From positions 4,247-68,246 of the forward strand of contig CAKRZO010000020.1 of the NCBI GenBank assembly GCA_934433135.1: DNA of 64,000 nt, given 5' to 3'. Of the stretch, positions 24,260 through 32,604 are shown one piece after another. The notes below the pieces were generated by a model. That model was given only the letters and a program-made list of their open reading frames with translations. It did no database searches and was not told the DNA's origin. Numbering within the stretch: position 1 is the stretch's first letter; each line of letters begins with the position of its first letter. A program made the position numbers and the translations under genes. This DNA comes from an uncultured Acetatifactor sp. (GTDB taxonomy: Bacteria; Bacillota; Clostridia; Lachnospirales; Lachnospiraceae).

Positions 24260-24482
24260 GGAAGAATTTGAAGAGATATGCAATGAAGTCTTGGCCGGGC
24301 GGCCAATATACAAGAGCCTCAAATTCATAGAGAGCGGCATTCCGAGATGGAGGTTGCACATATTGGAACACAATACGGCACCAAACGGAGGAGATAGAGA
24401 GCTCCTCTGCATTGAGAGGCCAACAAAAGAGGCCGCCCTGGCAGCAGGCGGGAAAATACTAAGGGAGAGGATGCGAAAGTGA
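24252..24482 (+). CDS. Small phage early protein
   Basis: 76 residues (MSEEEFEEICNEVLAGRP...), preceded by GGAGG and overlapping both neighbours. No motif recognised. Confidence 0.65.
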   Translation: MSEEEFEEICNEVLAGRPIYKSLKFIESGIPRWRLHILEHNTAPNGGDRELLCIERPTKEAALAAGGKILRERMRK

Positions 24483-24880
24483 ACAGACGGCAGAAAAGGA
24501 AGCAGTTCAAGAAAATCTATGGAATGACACCGGAACAGTATGAGAAATGGTATAGAGAGCACTGGCCGGAACTGATCCGGGAAGGTATGAACAATTTCTC
24601 AGAGGCACTGAAGCGAATGGGAGCAGAGGTGTCTGAGGCAATCAGAGAGATTGGAGAAAGTTGGAGAGAATACGGAAAAGAACTCAACCAGGCAATGAAG
24701 TATACGGAAACTGAGAATATGCTCAGGAGAGCCCATCAGATGCCGGAAGGAGTAGATAAGAGCCTCCTGAAGCATATTGGGATCAGGGCGGACAGAGCGG
24801 GATGGGTATATGATTTCTGGCTTGATGAAGCAAACAATGAGTATTTTGTGGAATTATTGCAGGAAGGGGTGAGTGAGTAA
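24479..24880 (+). CDS. Phage early protein, helical
   Basis: 133 residues from GTG. A long amphipathic region at 35-75 (FSEALKRMGAEVSEAIREIGESW) is likely coiled coil; the C-terminal GWVYDFWLDEANNEYFVELLQEG is more compact. Unknown function. Confidence 0.65.
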   Translation: MNRRQKRKQFKKIYGMTPEQYEKWYREHWPELIREGMNNFSEALKRMGAEVSEAIREIGESWREYGKELNQAMKYTETENMLRRAHQMPEGVDKSLLKHIGIRADRAGWVYDFWLDEANNEYFVELLQEGVSE

Positions 24881-25008
24881 TGGCAGGAGCGTGGATGTTG
24901 CTGAAATTTTTGGGAGTATGCTGCCTGATCGTATTGGCCGCACTGGCACTGATGATTTTGGTAGCCTGCTTTGTAGCAGTATGGAAAGCAATCACTGAGA
25001 AGAAATAA
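24880..25008 (+). CDS. Single-helix membrane microprotein
   Basis: 42 residues, almost all one hydrophobic helix (residues 10-34, rich in Leu, Ala, Cys and Val) with a short basic tail ITEKK. The ATG overlaps the upstream TAA. Function unknown; it could affect the host membrane. Confidence 0.5.
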   Translation: MAGAWMLLKFLGVCCLIVLAALALMILVACFVAVWKAITEKK

Positions 25009-25021
25009 GGAGGAGAAGAGC

Positions 25022-25405
25022 ATGGAGAAAGATATTCAGACAAATATGGAAGAACGCCAGGAAGTAATAGACGGCATGAGAAGCCTTCAGGCAGAGGTAG
25101 GAAAGAATGCCAGAGAGCATGGATGGTGGGATGGAGAGGAGAGAACCTTTGGAGAGCTGATTGCACTGGCTCACAGCGAGCTCTCAGAGGCCCTGGAAGA
25201 GTACAGAGCAGGCCATAAGCCGACAGAGACCTACTACAGAGAGCAGGATGGAAAAATGGAGGGCATACCGGCGGAACTTGCGGATGTTGTGATCCGCCTC
25301 ATGGATATGTGCGATCATTATGGAATTGACCTGGCAGCAGCCGTTGTGGAAAAACATGAATTTAACAAGAGCAGACCATACAGACACGGAGGGAAGGTGA
25401 TATAG
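25022..25405 (+). CDS. MazG-like nucleotide pyrophosphohydrolase
   Basis: 127 residues. HSELSEALEEYR and IPAELADVVIRLMDMCDHYGIDL give the ExxE-12-28-ExxD metal motif of all-alpha NTP pyrophosphatases. Phage MazG proteins trim nucleotide pools or signal nucleotides such as ppGpp. It overlaps the HD-domain gene by one base. Confidence 0.85.
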   Translation: MEKDIQTNMEERQEVIDGMRSLQAEVGKNAREHGWWDGEERTFGELIALAHSELSEALEEYRAGHKPTETYYREQDGKMEGIPAELADVVIRLMDMCDHYGIDLAAAVVEKHEFNKSRPYRHGGKVI

Positions 25406-25980
25406 TGGCAAGCCTAACACTGGAAACAAAGAAAGACATTTTGAGAGATTTTCTCCTGGAAGCTGCGGATGATGATTTTCTGAAATGGCTTGAAGGAAAT
25501 GGATATTTCACGGCTCCGGCATCAAAGAGCCATCATGGATCAGAGGAGGGTGCCCTTTATGAACACTCTCTTCAGGTGGCGTATGAGCTCATCAACCTCA
25601 CAGAGAAATTGGGGCTGAAGTGGCAGAGAAAGAACAGCCCACAAATTATAGGAATGCTGCATGATGTGTGCAAAATGGATGATTACCTGATCAGGGAGGA
25701 AGTAATTGGTGCAACGATAGACGGCGGCAAGATCTACGGCAATCCTCAGGTGGAATGGAACAAAGAAAGAATATGGCCGGGACACGGAGAAAAGAGCCTG
25801 ATCATGCTGATGGGGCACATCAACCTCACGGAAGAGGAGAAAATGTGCATCAGGTATCACATGGGATCCTTCACAGACAGCAAAGAGTGGGAGTTTTATT
25901 CCAGGGCCGTGAAAATATATCCGAATGTGCTTTATACGCACATGGCAGATATGATTGCATCACAGATAAAAGGAGTATAA
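25405..25980 (+). CDS. HD-domain phosphohydrolase
   Basis: 191 residues from GTG. EHSLQVAYELI, GMLHDVCKMDDY, GHGEKSLIMLM and the later HMADMIAS supply the H...HD...H...D metal ligands. The substrate is unknown. With the MazG-like gene in front it may act on nucleotides. Confidence 0.85.
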   Translation: MASLTLETKKDILRDFLLEAADDDFLKWLEGNGYFTAPASKSHHGSEEGALYEHSLQVAYELINLTEKLGLKWQRKNSPQIIGMLHDVCKMDDYLIREEVIGATIDGGKIYGNPQVEWNKERIWPGHGEKSLIMLMGHINLTEEEKMCIRYHMGSFTDSKEWEFYSRAVKIYPNVLYTHMADMIASQIKGV

Positions 25981-25984
25981 GAAG

Positions 25985-26374
25985 ATGAACAGTTGTGATT
26001 TTATAGGCCGGCTCACCAGGGATCCCGAGATTAGGTATTCCCAGGGAGAAAAGCCGGTATGTATAGCCAGGTTTACCCTGGCAGTGGATAAACCGAAGGG
26101 AGATGGAGCATTTTATCTCACATTCAAGGCATTAGGAGCCAGGGGAGAATTTGCTGAGAAGCACCTGAGAAAAGGGCAACAGATAGGAGTGCATTCAAGA
26201 GCAGAATCCGGCTCATATGAAAAGGATGGAAGCAAGGTATATTTCACAGAGTTTTTAGTGGAAGGCTTCACATTCTGCGGAAAGAAAGAAGGGAACGGAA
26301 GTGCCGGCCCGGCAGCAGGAGATAGCTTCATGGATATTCCTGAGGGCTATGATGAGGAGCTGCCATTCAATTAG
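25985..26374 (+). CDS. ssb: Single-stranded DNA-binding protein
   Basis: 129 residues. OB fold with NSCDFIGRLTRDPEIRYSQGEKPVCIARFTLAVDK, and the acidic tip DEELPFN, the partner-binding tail. It coats ssDNA during phage replication. Together with the HUH Rep protein it is the main visible replication function, as no phage polymerase or helicase gene is present. Confidence 0.93.
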   Translation: MNSCDFIGRLTRDPEIRYSQGEKPVCIARFTLAVDKPKGDGAFYLTFKALGARGEFAEKHLRKGQQIGVHSRAESGSYEKDGSKVYFTEFLVEGFTFCGKKEGNGSAGPAAGDSFMDIPEGYDEELPFN

Positions 26375-26386
26375 GAGGTGCAGAAG

Positions 26387-26821
26387 GTGACAAAGGAAGA
26401 TTTGGAACAATTACACGATCTCAGGAAAGAGATCACTGAGCTTGAATATAAGATTGCCAGGTTGAGCAGCAGGGGCAGCAGGATTGTATCTGATAAGGTG
26501 CAGGCATCATCCAAGGAATTTCCGTATGTGCAAACCACAGTGAAGATTGAAGGCATTGATTTTGCAGGAGATCAGAAAAGCAGAAGGCAGCTCCGGCAGA
26601 AGAGGATCCTCCTTCAACAGAGGAAGGAGCAGGCTGAGGCATTAGAGCTCAGAATAACTATGTACATCAATTCCATTCCTGACAGCAAAATCAGGAGAAT
26701 CATAGAATATAAATACATAGAGGGATATACCTGGGAGAAGATTGGAAGAATTTTCCATTGTGACCGGACAACAGCGGAGAAAAAGGTATCAAATTACCTA
26801 AAGGAACACCCTGAAGGGTAG
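26387..26821 (+). CDS. Late transcription activator, sigma-70 region 4-like (DUF1492/ArpU type)
   Basis: About 144 residues. A coiled-coil N-terminal half is followed by INSIPDSKIRRIIEYKYIEGYTWEKIGRIFHCDRTTAEKKVSNYLK, a region 4-like helix-turn-helix. Such proteins switch on late operons of Gram-positive phages. GTG at 26387 fits GGAGG at 26373. It is the last early gene, directly before the late promoter. Confidence 0.8.
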   Translation: MTKEDLEQLHDLRKEITELEYKIARLSSRGSRIVSDKVQASSKEFPYVQTTVKIEGIDFAGDQKSRRQLRQKRILLQQRKEQAEALELRITMYINSIPDSKIRRIIEYKYIEGYTWEKIGRIFHCDRTTAEKKVSNYLKEHPEG

Positions 26822-26832
26822 AATCCGAAAAG

Positions 26833-26865
26833 TTTCCCACATTTCCCATTTTTTTATGGTATATT
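26833..26865 (+). promoter_or_regulatory. Candidate late promoter with repeated activator site
   Basis: Two direct copies of TTTCCCA (26833 and 26842, 9 bases apart) lie 11 bases upstream of TATATT (26860). No TTGACA is present, as expected for an activated promoter. It stands between the activator gene and the packaging genes. Confidence 0.5.
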
Positions 26866-26919
26866 AGTATCAGGTGAAAATTTGTTGGCTTATCCCCTTA
26901 TGAATTGAATCCTGATGAG

Positions 26920-26949
26920 AGGCATCATGCAAAAGCATGGTGCCTTTTC
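26920..26949 (+). terminator. Intrinsic terminator or leader hairpin before the late genes
   Basis: AGGCATCATGC-AAAA-GCATGGTGCCT followed by TTTT, an 11-bp stem. Placed between the late promoter and the first late gene, it may stop early readthrough or attenuate. Confidence 0.7.
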
Positions 26950-26971
26950 ATGTTGAGAAGGAGGATGAGAG

Positions 26972-27217
26972 ATGAATAATATTCAAACAAAGATCAACAA
27001 GCTCCTGATGGCCCTGAGGCTGAAGGGGATTGTATACAAGATAAACACTGCACAATATTACTCTGAGAAGAGGGATAGAATATGCCAAAAGATGATTTTG
27101 TGGGAAGAGCACCCAAACAGAGATGGTGAAGTGTTTTATAGCAAGGTTGAGCTGCTGAAATACCTGGCAGATCGGTGGAAGGAAGTGAATGAGCATGGAA
27201 AAGCCGAGGATGGATGA
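26972..27217 (+). CDS. Phage protein ahead of terminase
   Basis: 81 residues (NNIQTKINKLLMALRLKGIVYKINTAQYYSEKRDRICQKM...), good GAGAAGGAGG site. Proteins of this type often precede the small terminase subunit. Function unknown. Confidence 0.7.
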   Translation: MNNIQTKINKLLMALRLKGIVYKINTAQYYSEKRDRICQKMILWEEHPNRDGEVFYSKVELLKYLADRWKEVNEHGKAEDG

Positions 27218-27629
27218 GTTGGACAAGCTGATGAGTGAAAAACAAAAGGCATTCTGTGATCATTACATAACCACACTGAATGCCACAGAGGCCGCAAAGT
27301 TGGCCGGTTATTCTGAAAAATCAGCAAGAGCCATGGGAAGTGAGAACCTGACAAAACCATACATAAAAGAATATATAGATTTGCGGCTTGCAGAACTGGA
27401 AGAAAGCAGGGTGGCAGATGCCACAGAAGTGCTGCAATATCTCACAAGGGTGATGAGAGGAGAGGAAAAGGATCAATTTGATATGGATGCCTCCCTTCAG
27501 GATCGAACCAGGGCAGCAGAGCTCCTGGGCAAGAGATACCGGTTATTTATTGATAAGCAGGAAATTGATGCAAAAGTGGAGCCGATCACCATTGTGAATG
27601 ACATTCCAAGGAGATTAGATGGAGGTTAG
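27189..27629 (+). CDS. Terminase small subunit
   Basis: 146 residues. LMSEKQKAFCDHYITTLNATEAAKLAGYSEKSARAMGSENLTKP is the DNA-binding HTH of the Terminase_2 family, followed by an oligomerisation part (ATEVLQYLTRVMRGE). It recognises phage DNA and hands it to the large subunit. ATG at 27195 is an alternative start. Confidence 0.92.
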   Translation: MSMEKPRMDELDKLMSEKQKAFCDHYITTLNATEAAKLAGYSEKSARAMGSENLTKPYIKEYIDLRLAELEESRVADATEVLQYLTRVMRGEEKDQFDMDASLQDRTRAAELLGKRYRLFIDKQEIDAKVEPITIVNDIPRRLDGG

Positions 27630-28887
27630 GCTCACAGATCTGATTGCTCCGCAATTTTATGATATTCATTGGGATATTTTAGAGGGAAAACATACCCACT
27701 ACAAACTGTATGGCGGCAGAGGATCCACAAAATCCTCATTTGTAAGCATTGAGATCATCATGGGAATGATGCAGGATCCCAATGCAAATGCAGCCTGCTT
27801 CAGGAAGGTTGGAAACACCCTGGCAGAAAGTGTATATGAGCAGCTCCTTTGGGCCATTGATGCCCTGGGAGTTGGGCACCTATGGAAGCAGAGTGTATCA
27901 CCGCTGAGGCTGACATACAAACCAACCGGCCAAAGGATTGTATTCAGAGGGTGTGATGATCCGAATAAATCAAAATCAATCAAGCTGAGGCATGGCTATT
28001 TCAAATATATTTGGTACGAAGAGAGAGCAGAATTTGAAGGGGATGAGGATGAGCGAAAGATCAACCAATCCCTGATGCGTGGTGGAGATAAATATGTGGT
28101 GTTCTACACCTGGAACCCACCAAAGAGCCTGAATTCCTGGGTGAATCAGGATGTTCTTCAGGTGAGAGATGATACACTGTGCAGCCACTCCACCTATTTG
28201 ACGGTGCCGAGGGAGTGGCTTGGAGAACAGTTCTTCATAGAGGCAGAGGAACTGAAGAAAAGAAAGAGGCTTGCATACCGGCATGAATACCTGGGTGAGG
28301 CAATAGGCACCGGCGGCAAAGTATTTGATAATGTGATCCTGAGAGAGATCACAGATGAGGAGATTGCAATATTTGACAAAATCAAGCAGGGGCTTGACTT
28401 TGGATTTGCTGCGGATCCTCTGGCATTTGAGAGAATGCACCTGAATAAAAAACAAAGGCGGCTGTATATTTTTGCCGAGATTTACCAGGTAAACCTTAAA
28501 ACCAGGAAGGCAGTGGAGGAGATCCGAAAGCTGAACCCTGAGAATCGCATAATAACAGCCGATAGTGAAGAGCCACGCTCCATTGCAGCAATGAATGAGT
28601 TGGGGCTCAGAGTATATGGAGCAAAGAAAGGCCCTGGTTCAGTAGATTTTGGAATGGCTTATCTGAGTGATGATCTGGATGAGATCATCATTGATCCGGT
28701 ACGCTGTCCGAATGCGGCCAGGGAATTTTCAACCTATGAGCTTGAAAGGGATAAAAACGGCAATTTCAAAGGATCGTACCCGGACAAGGACAACCACAGC
28801 ATAGACGCAACCAGATATGCCTTGGAGGATGAGATGGTGAACAAGAAAGCAAAGATCAGGAACAAAGCAAAGAGGGGCCTGAGGTAA
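27619..28887 (+). CDS. Terminase large subunit (PBSX family)
   Basis: 422 residues. Walker A is YGGRGSTKS at about residue 32, the Walker B region is FKYIWYEERAEF at about 130, and the nuclease part starts near GLDFGFAADPLAF (residue 256), with ITADSEEP supplying a metal-binding Asp. It is the packaging motor and cuts the concatemer. Confidence 0.95.
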   Translation: MEVRLTDLIAPQFYDIHWDILEGKHTHYKLYGGRGSTKSSFVSIEIIMGMMQDPNANAACFRKVGNTLAESVYEQLLWAIDALGVGHLWKQSVSPLRLTYKPTGQRIVFRGCDDPNKSKSIKLRHGYFKYIWYEERAEFEGDEDERKINQSLMRGGDKYVVFYTWNPPKSLNSWVNQDVLQVRDDTLCSHSTYLTVPREWLGEQFFIEAEELKKRKRLAYRHEYLGEAIGTGGKVFDNVILREITDEEIAIFDKIKQGLDFGFAADPLAFERMHLNKKQRRLYIFAEIYQVNLKTRKAVEEIRKLNPENRIITADSEEPRSIAAMNELGLRVYGAKKGPGSVDFGMAYLSDDLDEIIIDPVRCPNAAREFSTYELERDKNGNFKGSYPDKDNHSIDATRYALEDEMVNKKAKIRNKAKRGLR

Positions 28888-28900
28888 AGGAGGGAGAAAA

Positions 28901-30370
28901 GTGTATAGGTTTTCATACCCGGCAGAGAAATTTGACGAGCGGAACCTGGACAAGAATGTGATCCTCACTCTGGTGAGAAAGCATGAGGGAATGGTTGACC
29001 GACTTATCAAGAATAAAGCCTATTATGATGGCCACCACGCCATAGAGAACAGACAGAGAGACAAAGATGCACCGAACAACAAAATGAGCTGCAACCATGC
29101 AAAGGATATTTCCGACACGGCCACCGGATACTTCATGGGAAATACTATCACGTTCTCCAACACCGGAGATGCAGACATAGAGCCGCTACTCACGGCATTT
29201 GATGAGGCAAATGTGGATGATGTAGATGCAGATAACGCTCTGGATATGAGCATTTATGGCCTGGCCTATGAATATGTGTATGTGAAAGAGGGAGAAACAA
29301 AACCTCTCTCAAAGAATATTTCCCCGGTGTCCACATTCATTGTGGTAGATGATACGATCGAGGAGAATGAGCTCTGCGGGATCTACTACTACAGAAAAAA
29401 GAATGATGTAAATGAAACCTACATCTATGTGGCCACAGTGAGCACTGCTCATTATACCTATGTGCTCAACATAGAGAACACGGATGCAACTCAGATGGTG
29501 ACGGAAGAACCGAAAGAGCATTATTTTGGAGAGCCTCAGATCATTGAATTTCTGAACAACAAGGAAGGCATAGGAGACTTTGAACAGCAGATCTCTCTCA
29601 TAGATGCCTATGATACCCTGATGAGTGACCGAATCAATGACAAAGAACAGTTCATAGATGCGGTTCTGGTTCTGTATGGAGCACTCATGGGGGATGATGA
29701 GGAAGAAACCACGGAGGCCCAAAAGCAACTGAGAGAGAATAAGCTCCTGGAACTTCCGGCAGACGCAAAAGCGGAGTATTTATCAAGGCAGATGGATGAG
29801 AGCGGAGCAGAAGTTCTGAGAAAAGCCATCAAAGAGGATATTTATAATTTCAGCCATGTGCCAAACTTCATGGATGAGAATTTTGCCGGGAATGTGAGCG
29901 GCGTGGCCATGGAGTACAAGCTCCTGGGCCTGGAAATGATAACGAAAGTAAAGGAACGCCAGTACAAGAAGGGCCTGAGAAAGAGGATCCGCCTCTATTG
30001 CAATTTCCTCAAAATGAAAGCGATTCTGATGGAAGCAGGATCCATTGTGGCCACATTCAGCAGGGCACTTCCTAAAAACCTTCAGGAATTATCCCAGATT
30101 GTTCAAAGCCTGAAGGATTCCGTATCAGCCAGAACGCTTCTGAAGCTGCTTCCGTTTGTGGAAGATCCTGATTATGAAATTGAAGAGGTTGAGAAGCAGA
30201 AAGAGGAAGATGTGAGACGGCAGCAGGAACTTTTCAGCCAGGGAGCCAACACTCCTCCTGATGAAACAGAGGAAGAGGAGGATGTGATCCCGGATGATGA
30301 GGAGGAAGAGCAGAACGAACCTCCGAGGGAAGAGGACAAAGAAAAGGGCAAGGATAAGGACAAGAGGTGA
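28901..30370 (+). CDS. Portal protein (SPP1 gp6-like)
   Basis: 489 residues from a GTG behind AAAGGAGGGAG. It contains YYDGHHAIENRQ, KDISDTATGYFMGNTITF and FAGNVSGVAMEYKLLGLE, typical of SPP1-type portals, and a highly acidic C-terminal tail with DEEEEE-like runs. It forms the dodecameric ring through which DNA enters the capsid. Confidence 0.93.
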   Translation: MYRFSYPAEKFDERNLDKNVILTLVRKHEGMVDRLIKNKAYYDGHHAIENRQRDKDAPNNKMSCNHAKDISDTATGYFMGNTITFSNTGDADIEPLLTAFDEANVDDVDADNALDMSIYGLAYEYVYVKEGETKPLSKNISPVSTFIVVDDTIEENELCGIYYYRKKNDVNETYIYVATVSTAHYTYVLNIENTDATQMVTEEPKEHYFGEPQIIEFLNNKEGIGDFEQQISLIDAYDTLMSDRINDKEQFIDAVLVLYGALMGDDEEETTEAQKQLRENKLLELPADAKAEYLSRQMDESGAEVLRKAIKEDIYNFSHVPNFMDENFAGNVSGVAMEYKLLGLEMITKVKERQYKKGLRKRIRLYCNFLKMKAILMEAGSIVATFSRALPKNLQELSQIVQSLKDSVSARTLLKLLPFVEDPDYEIEEVEKQKEEDVRRQQELFSQGANTPPDETEEEEDVIPDDEEEEQNEPPREEDKEKGKDKDKR

Positions 30371-30375
30371 TATGA

Positions 30376-31908
30376 ATGGGATACTGGGAAAACCGGCAGG
30401 CTCAGATGATGTATGAATACATGAAAGATGCTGAGGCAGTATCCCAGGAGCTTGCCGATCTGTACGCAAAGGCTTCCAGGAGCCTGAACTACAGAATTGA
30501 TGAGATTTATGATAAATTCAAAGACAGACACAACCTGAGTGATGATGAGGCTGTGAAGCTCCTGAATACGCTCCGGGATAAAACAGACATTGAGGAGATG
30601 AAGAAAGCCCTGGCCAAAGATCCAAAGAATGCGGGGCTTTTGGCGGAGATGGAGAGCGGGGCATACAGAGCGAGGATTGAGAGGTTGGAACAGCTTCAGA
30701 CAGAAATAGACAGAATGATGCAGGAAGTGTACAACCAGGAAAAGAAAATCACAACCAGGCATTATGCAGATCTGGCCAGTAACTCGTATTACCGTGAGAT
30801 CTACAATGTGCAGAGGCAAGTTGGTTTTCAGTTTTCCTTCTCAGCAGTGGATCCAAAAGCTGTGAGCATGGTGCTCAATTCAAAATGGAGCGGTGCAAAC
30901 TACTCAGAGAGAATATGGAAAAACACCCAGGGAGTTGCTGATAATGTGAAGGAGCAGATGCTTCTTGGCCTGCTCACCGGAAAGACAGAGGGTGAGATGG
31001 CCAGGGAGATTGCAAATAAATATGCAACCGGGGCATTTGAGGCCCGGAGACTGGTGAGGACAGAAAGCAACTTTGTTTCTGGACAGATGCAGCTCTCAGC
31101 CTATGAGGAATGTGGTGCGGAGCAATATGGGTTTGTGGCAGTACTGGATCTGATAACCTCAGAGATATGCAGGAGCCTGGATGGAAAAGTGTTCTATACA
31201 AAGGATGCACAGCAGGGAGTGAACATGAACCCTATGCACCCATTTTGCCGATCAACCACCATCATACACCTTGGGCCGGATGTGGCAGCAGGATTGAAGA
31301 GAAGAGCCAGGGATCCGGTAAGCGGAGAAAATAAACTGGTTCCGGCAGATATGAACTATAGGCAGTGGTATGAGAAGAATGTGGCCAACAACCCAAAGGC
31401 CCAGGCTGCTGAGAAGATGATCCTGAATAAGAGCTCAGATCAGAGGCAATGGGAAAAATACAAGAATGTGATAGGCCAGAAGGCGGGCAAAAGCCTTGCG
31501 GCATTTCAGGATATAAAGTATAATGAACCTGAGAAGTGGCAGCAGATCACAACAAGGTACAAAGATACCAAACTGAGCGAAAAGCTGAGATCTGATAAAA
31601 CCAATAAAACAATCCTCTCAGGCAAGCAGGGGAAGCACCTGATGAGCCATAACAACTATACAGAAGGCAGGAGCTATCTCTATATCACGGAGCAGCAGGC
31701 CCAGGAACTTGTGAACCAATACGCAGGAACCGGAAGGATCATCCGCTCCAACAGTGATGGGAAGTGGCGAAACAAAGAGAAGATTGTGGTAGATCATAAT
31801 ATAGGGCGGTACATCAATAAATTTGATGGAACCGAGGAGGACACAAACGCCTTTATGATTTCATACTCAAAGGGAGGCGTACATATTATACCGGCAAGGA
31901 GGGAATAG
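30376..31908 (+). CDS. Minor capsid protein (SPP1 gp7 type) with Ntox50-like C-terminal domain
   Basis: 510 residues. About 1-310 is the head-morphogenesis part, ending in the conserved EICRSLDGKVFYTKDAQQ and MNPMHPFCRS motif. About 410-510 reads GKQGKHLMSHNNYTEGRSYLY and later SYSKGGVHIIPARRE, the pattern of polymorphic toxin type 50, a putative nuclease. No immunity gene is evident next to it. In phages such tails may be injected with DNA; toxicity is unproven. Confidence 0.88.
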   Translation: MGYWENRQAQMMYEYMKDAEAVSQELADLYAKASRSLNYRIDEIYDKFKDRHNLSDDEAVKLLNTLRDKTDIEEMKKALAKDPKNAGLLAEMESGAYRARIERLEQLQTEIDRMMQEVYNQEKKITTRHYADLASNSYYREIYNVQRQVGFQFSFSAVDPKAVSMVLNSKWSGANYSERIWKNTQGVADNVKEQMLLGLLTGKTEGEMAREIANKYATGAFEARRLVRTESNFVSGQMQLSAYEECGAEQYGFVAVLDLITSEICRSLDGKVFYTKDAQQGVNMNPMHPFCRSTTIIHLGPDVAAGLKRRARDPVSGENKLVPADMNYRQWYEKNVANNPKAQAAEKMILNKSSDQRQWEKYKNVIGQKAGKSLAAFQDIKYNEPEKWQQITTRYKDTKLSEKLRSDKTNKTILSGKQGKHLMSHNNYTEGRSYLYITEQQAQELVNQYAGTGRIIRSNSDGKWRNKEKIVVDHNIGRYINKFDGTEEDTNAFMISYSKGGVHIIPARRE

Positions 31909-31911
31909 GCC

Positions 31912-32112
31912 ATGATAATCAAAAGTGAATATATGGGCAAGAGGGTGAAGATTCTCACAGCGGATGGCCAGGAATACTCCGGGAAGGTTGTGGAGATGGA
32001 AGGGCCTGAAACTACAGAAAGCGGTGAGCCTGAAATTGGGATCAACTATGCAGGAGGGATCCGGATGTTTGCGGAGAGCGAACTGGACGGAATAGAACTC
32101 CCGAAGAAATAA
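31912..32112 (+). CDS. Small phage protein, SH3-like barrel
   Basis: 66 residues. MGKRVKILTADGQEYSGKVVEMEG is the pattern of a small beta barrel (Sm/SH3-like). It follows the minor capsid gene by 3 bases. Function unknown. Confidence 0.7.
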   Translation: MIIKSEYMGKRVKILTADGQEYSGKVVEMEGPETTESGEPEIGINYAGGIRMFAESELDGIELPKK

Positions 32113-32134
32113 CTGAATAATATAAACGGCAGCA

Positions 32135-32165
32135 AGAGCTATGTGGAAACACATGGCTCTTTTTA
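32135..32165 (+). terminator. Intrinsic terminator within the head gene cluster
   Basis: AGAGCTATGTG-GAAA-CACATGGCTCT followed by TTTTTAT; 11-bp stem with one G-T pair and a stable GAAA loop. It separates the DUF2829 gene from the packaging genes. Confidence 0.8.
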
Positions 32166-32197
32166 TATGCAAATTTTGAAGAGAGGAGGATCAGAGC

Positions 32198-32452
32198 ATG
32201 AATTTCGGAGAGGCACTGGAAGCCATGAAAGGCGGAAGGAAAGTGGCGAGAGCAGGATGGAATGGCAAAAGCCAGTACATTGAGATTGCAACCAATATCA
32301 GCTATGTGAACGCATCCGGGCAGATTGTGAATTGCGAGCATGATGCCATTGGCAACAAAGCCATTGCATTTGTGGGCACATCTGGAGTGCAGATGGGATG
32401 GTTGGCATCTCAGGCTGATATGCTTGCAGAGGATTGGCTTGTTGTGGCATAG
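32198..32452 (+). CDS. DUF2829 protein, Tad2-like anti-Thoeris candidate
   Basis: 84 residues. MNFGEALEAMKGGRKVARAGWNGKSQYIEIA and the C-terminal LASQADMLAEDWLVV are the DUF2829 signature. The family includes Tad2, a tetramer that sequesters the gcADPR signal of Thoeris defence. Activity of this member is inferred only from the family. It stands behind its own terminator between minor capsid and scaffold genes, an accessory position. Confidence 0.8.
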   Translation: MNFGEALEAMKGGRKVARAGWNGKSQYIEIATNISYVNASGQIVNCEHDAIGNKAIAFVGTSGVQMGWLASQADMLAEDWLVVA

Positions 32453-32604
32453 GAAGGCGGTGATCCTTTTATCTCCCCGGCTGAGGGTTAGAAAGTCGGC
32501 CAGAAGGCAGCAGGACGGCCTAAAACAATACCGGCTGCATAAATCAACCAGAAAGTGAATCTGTGGGGCCTATGGGGCAATGCAGGGGCATAGAGGAGGA
32601 CAAT

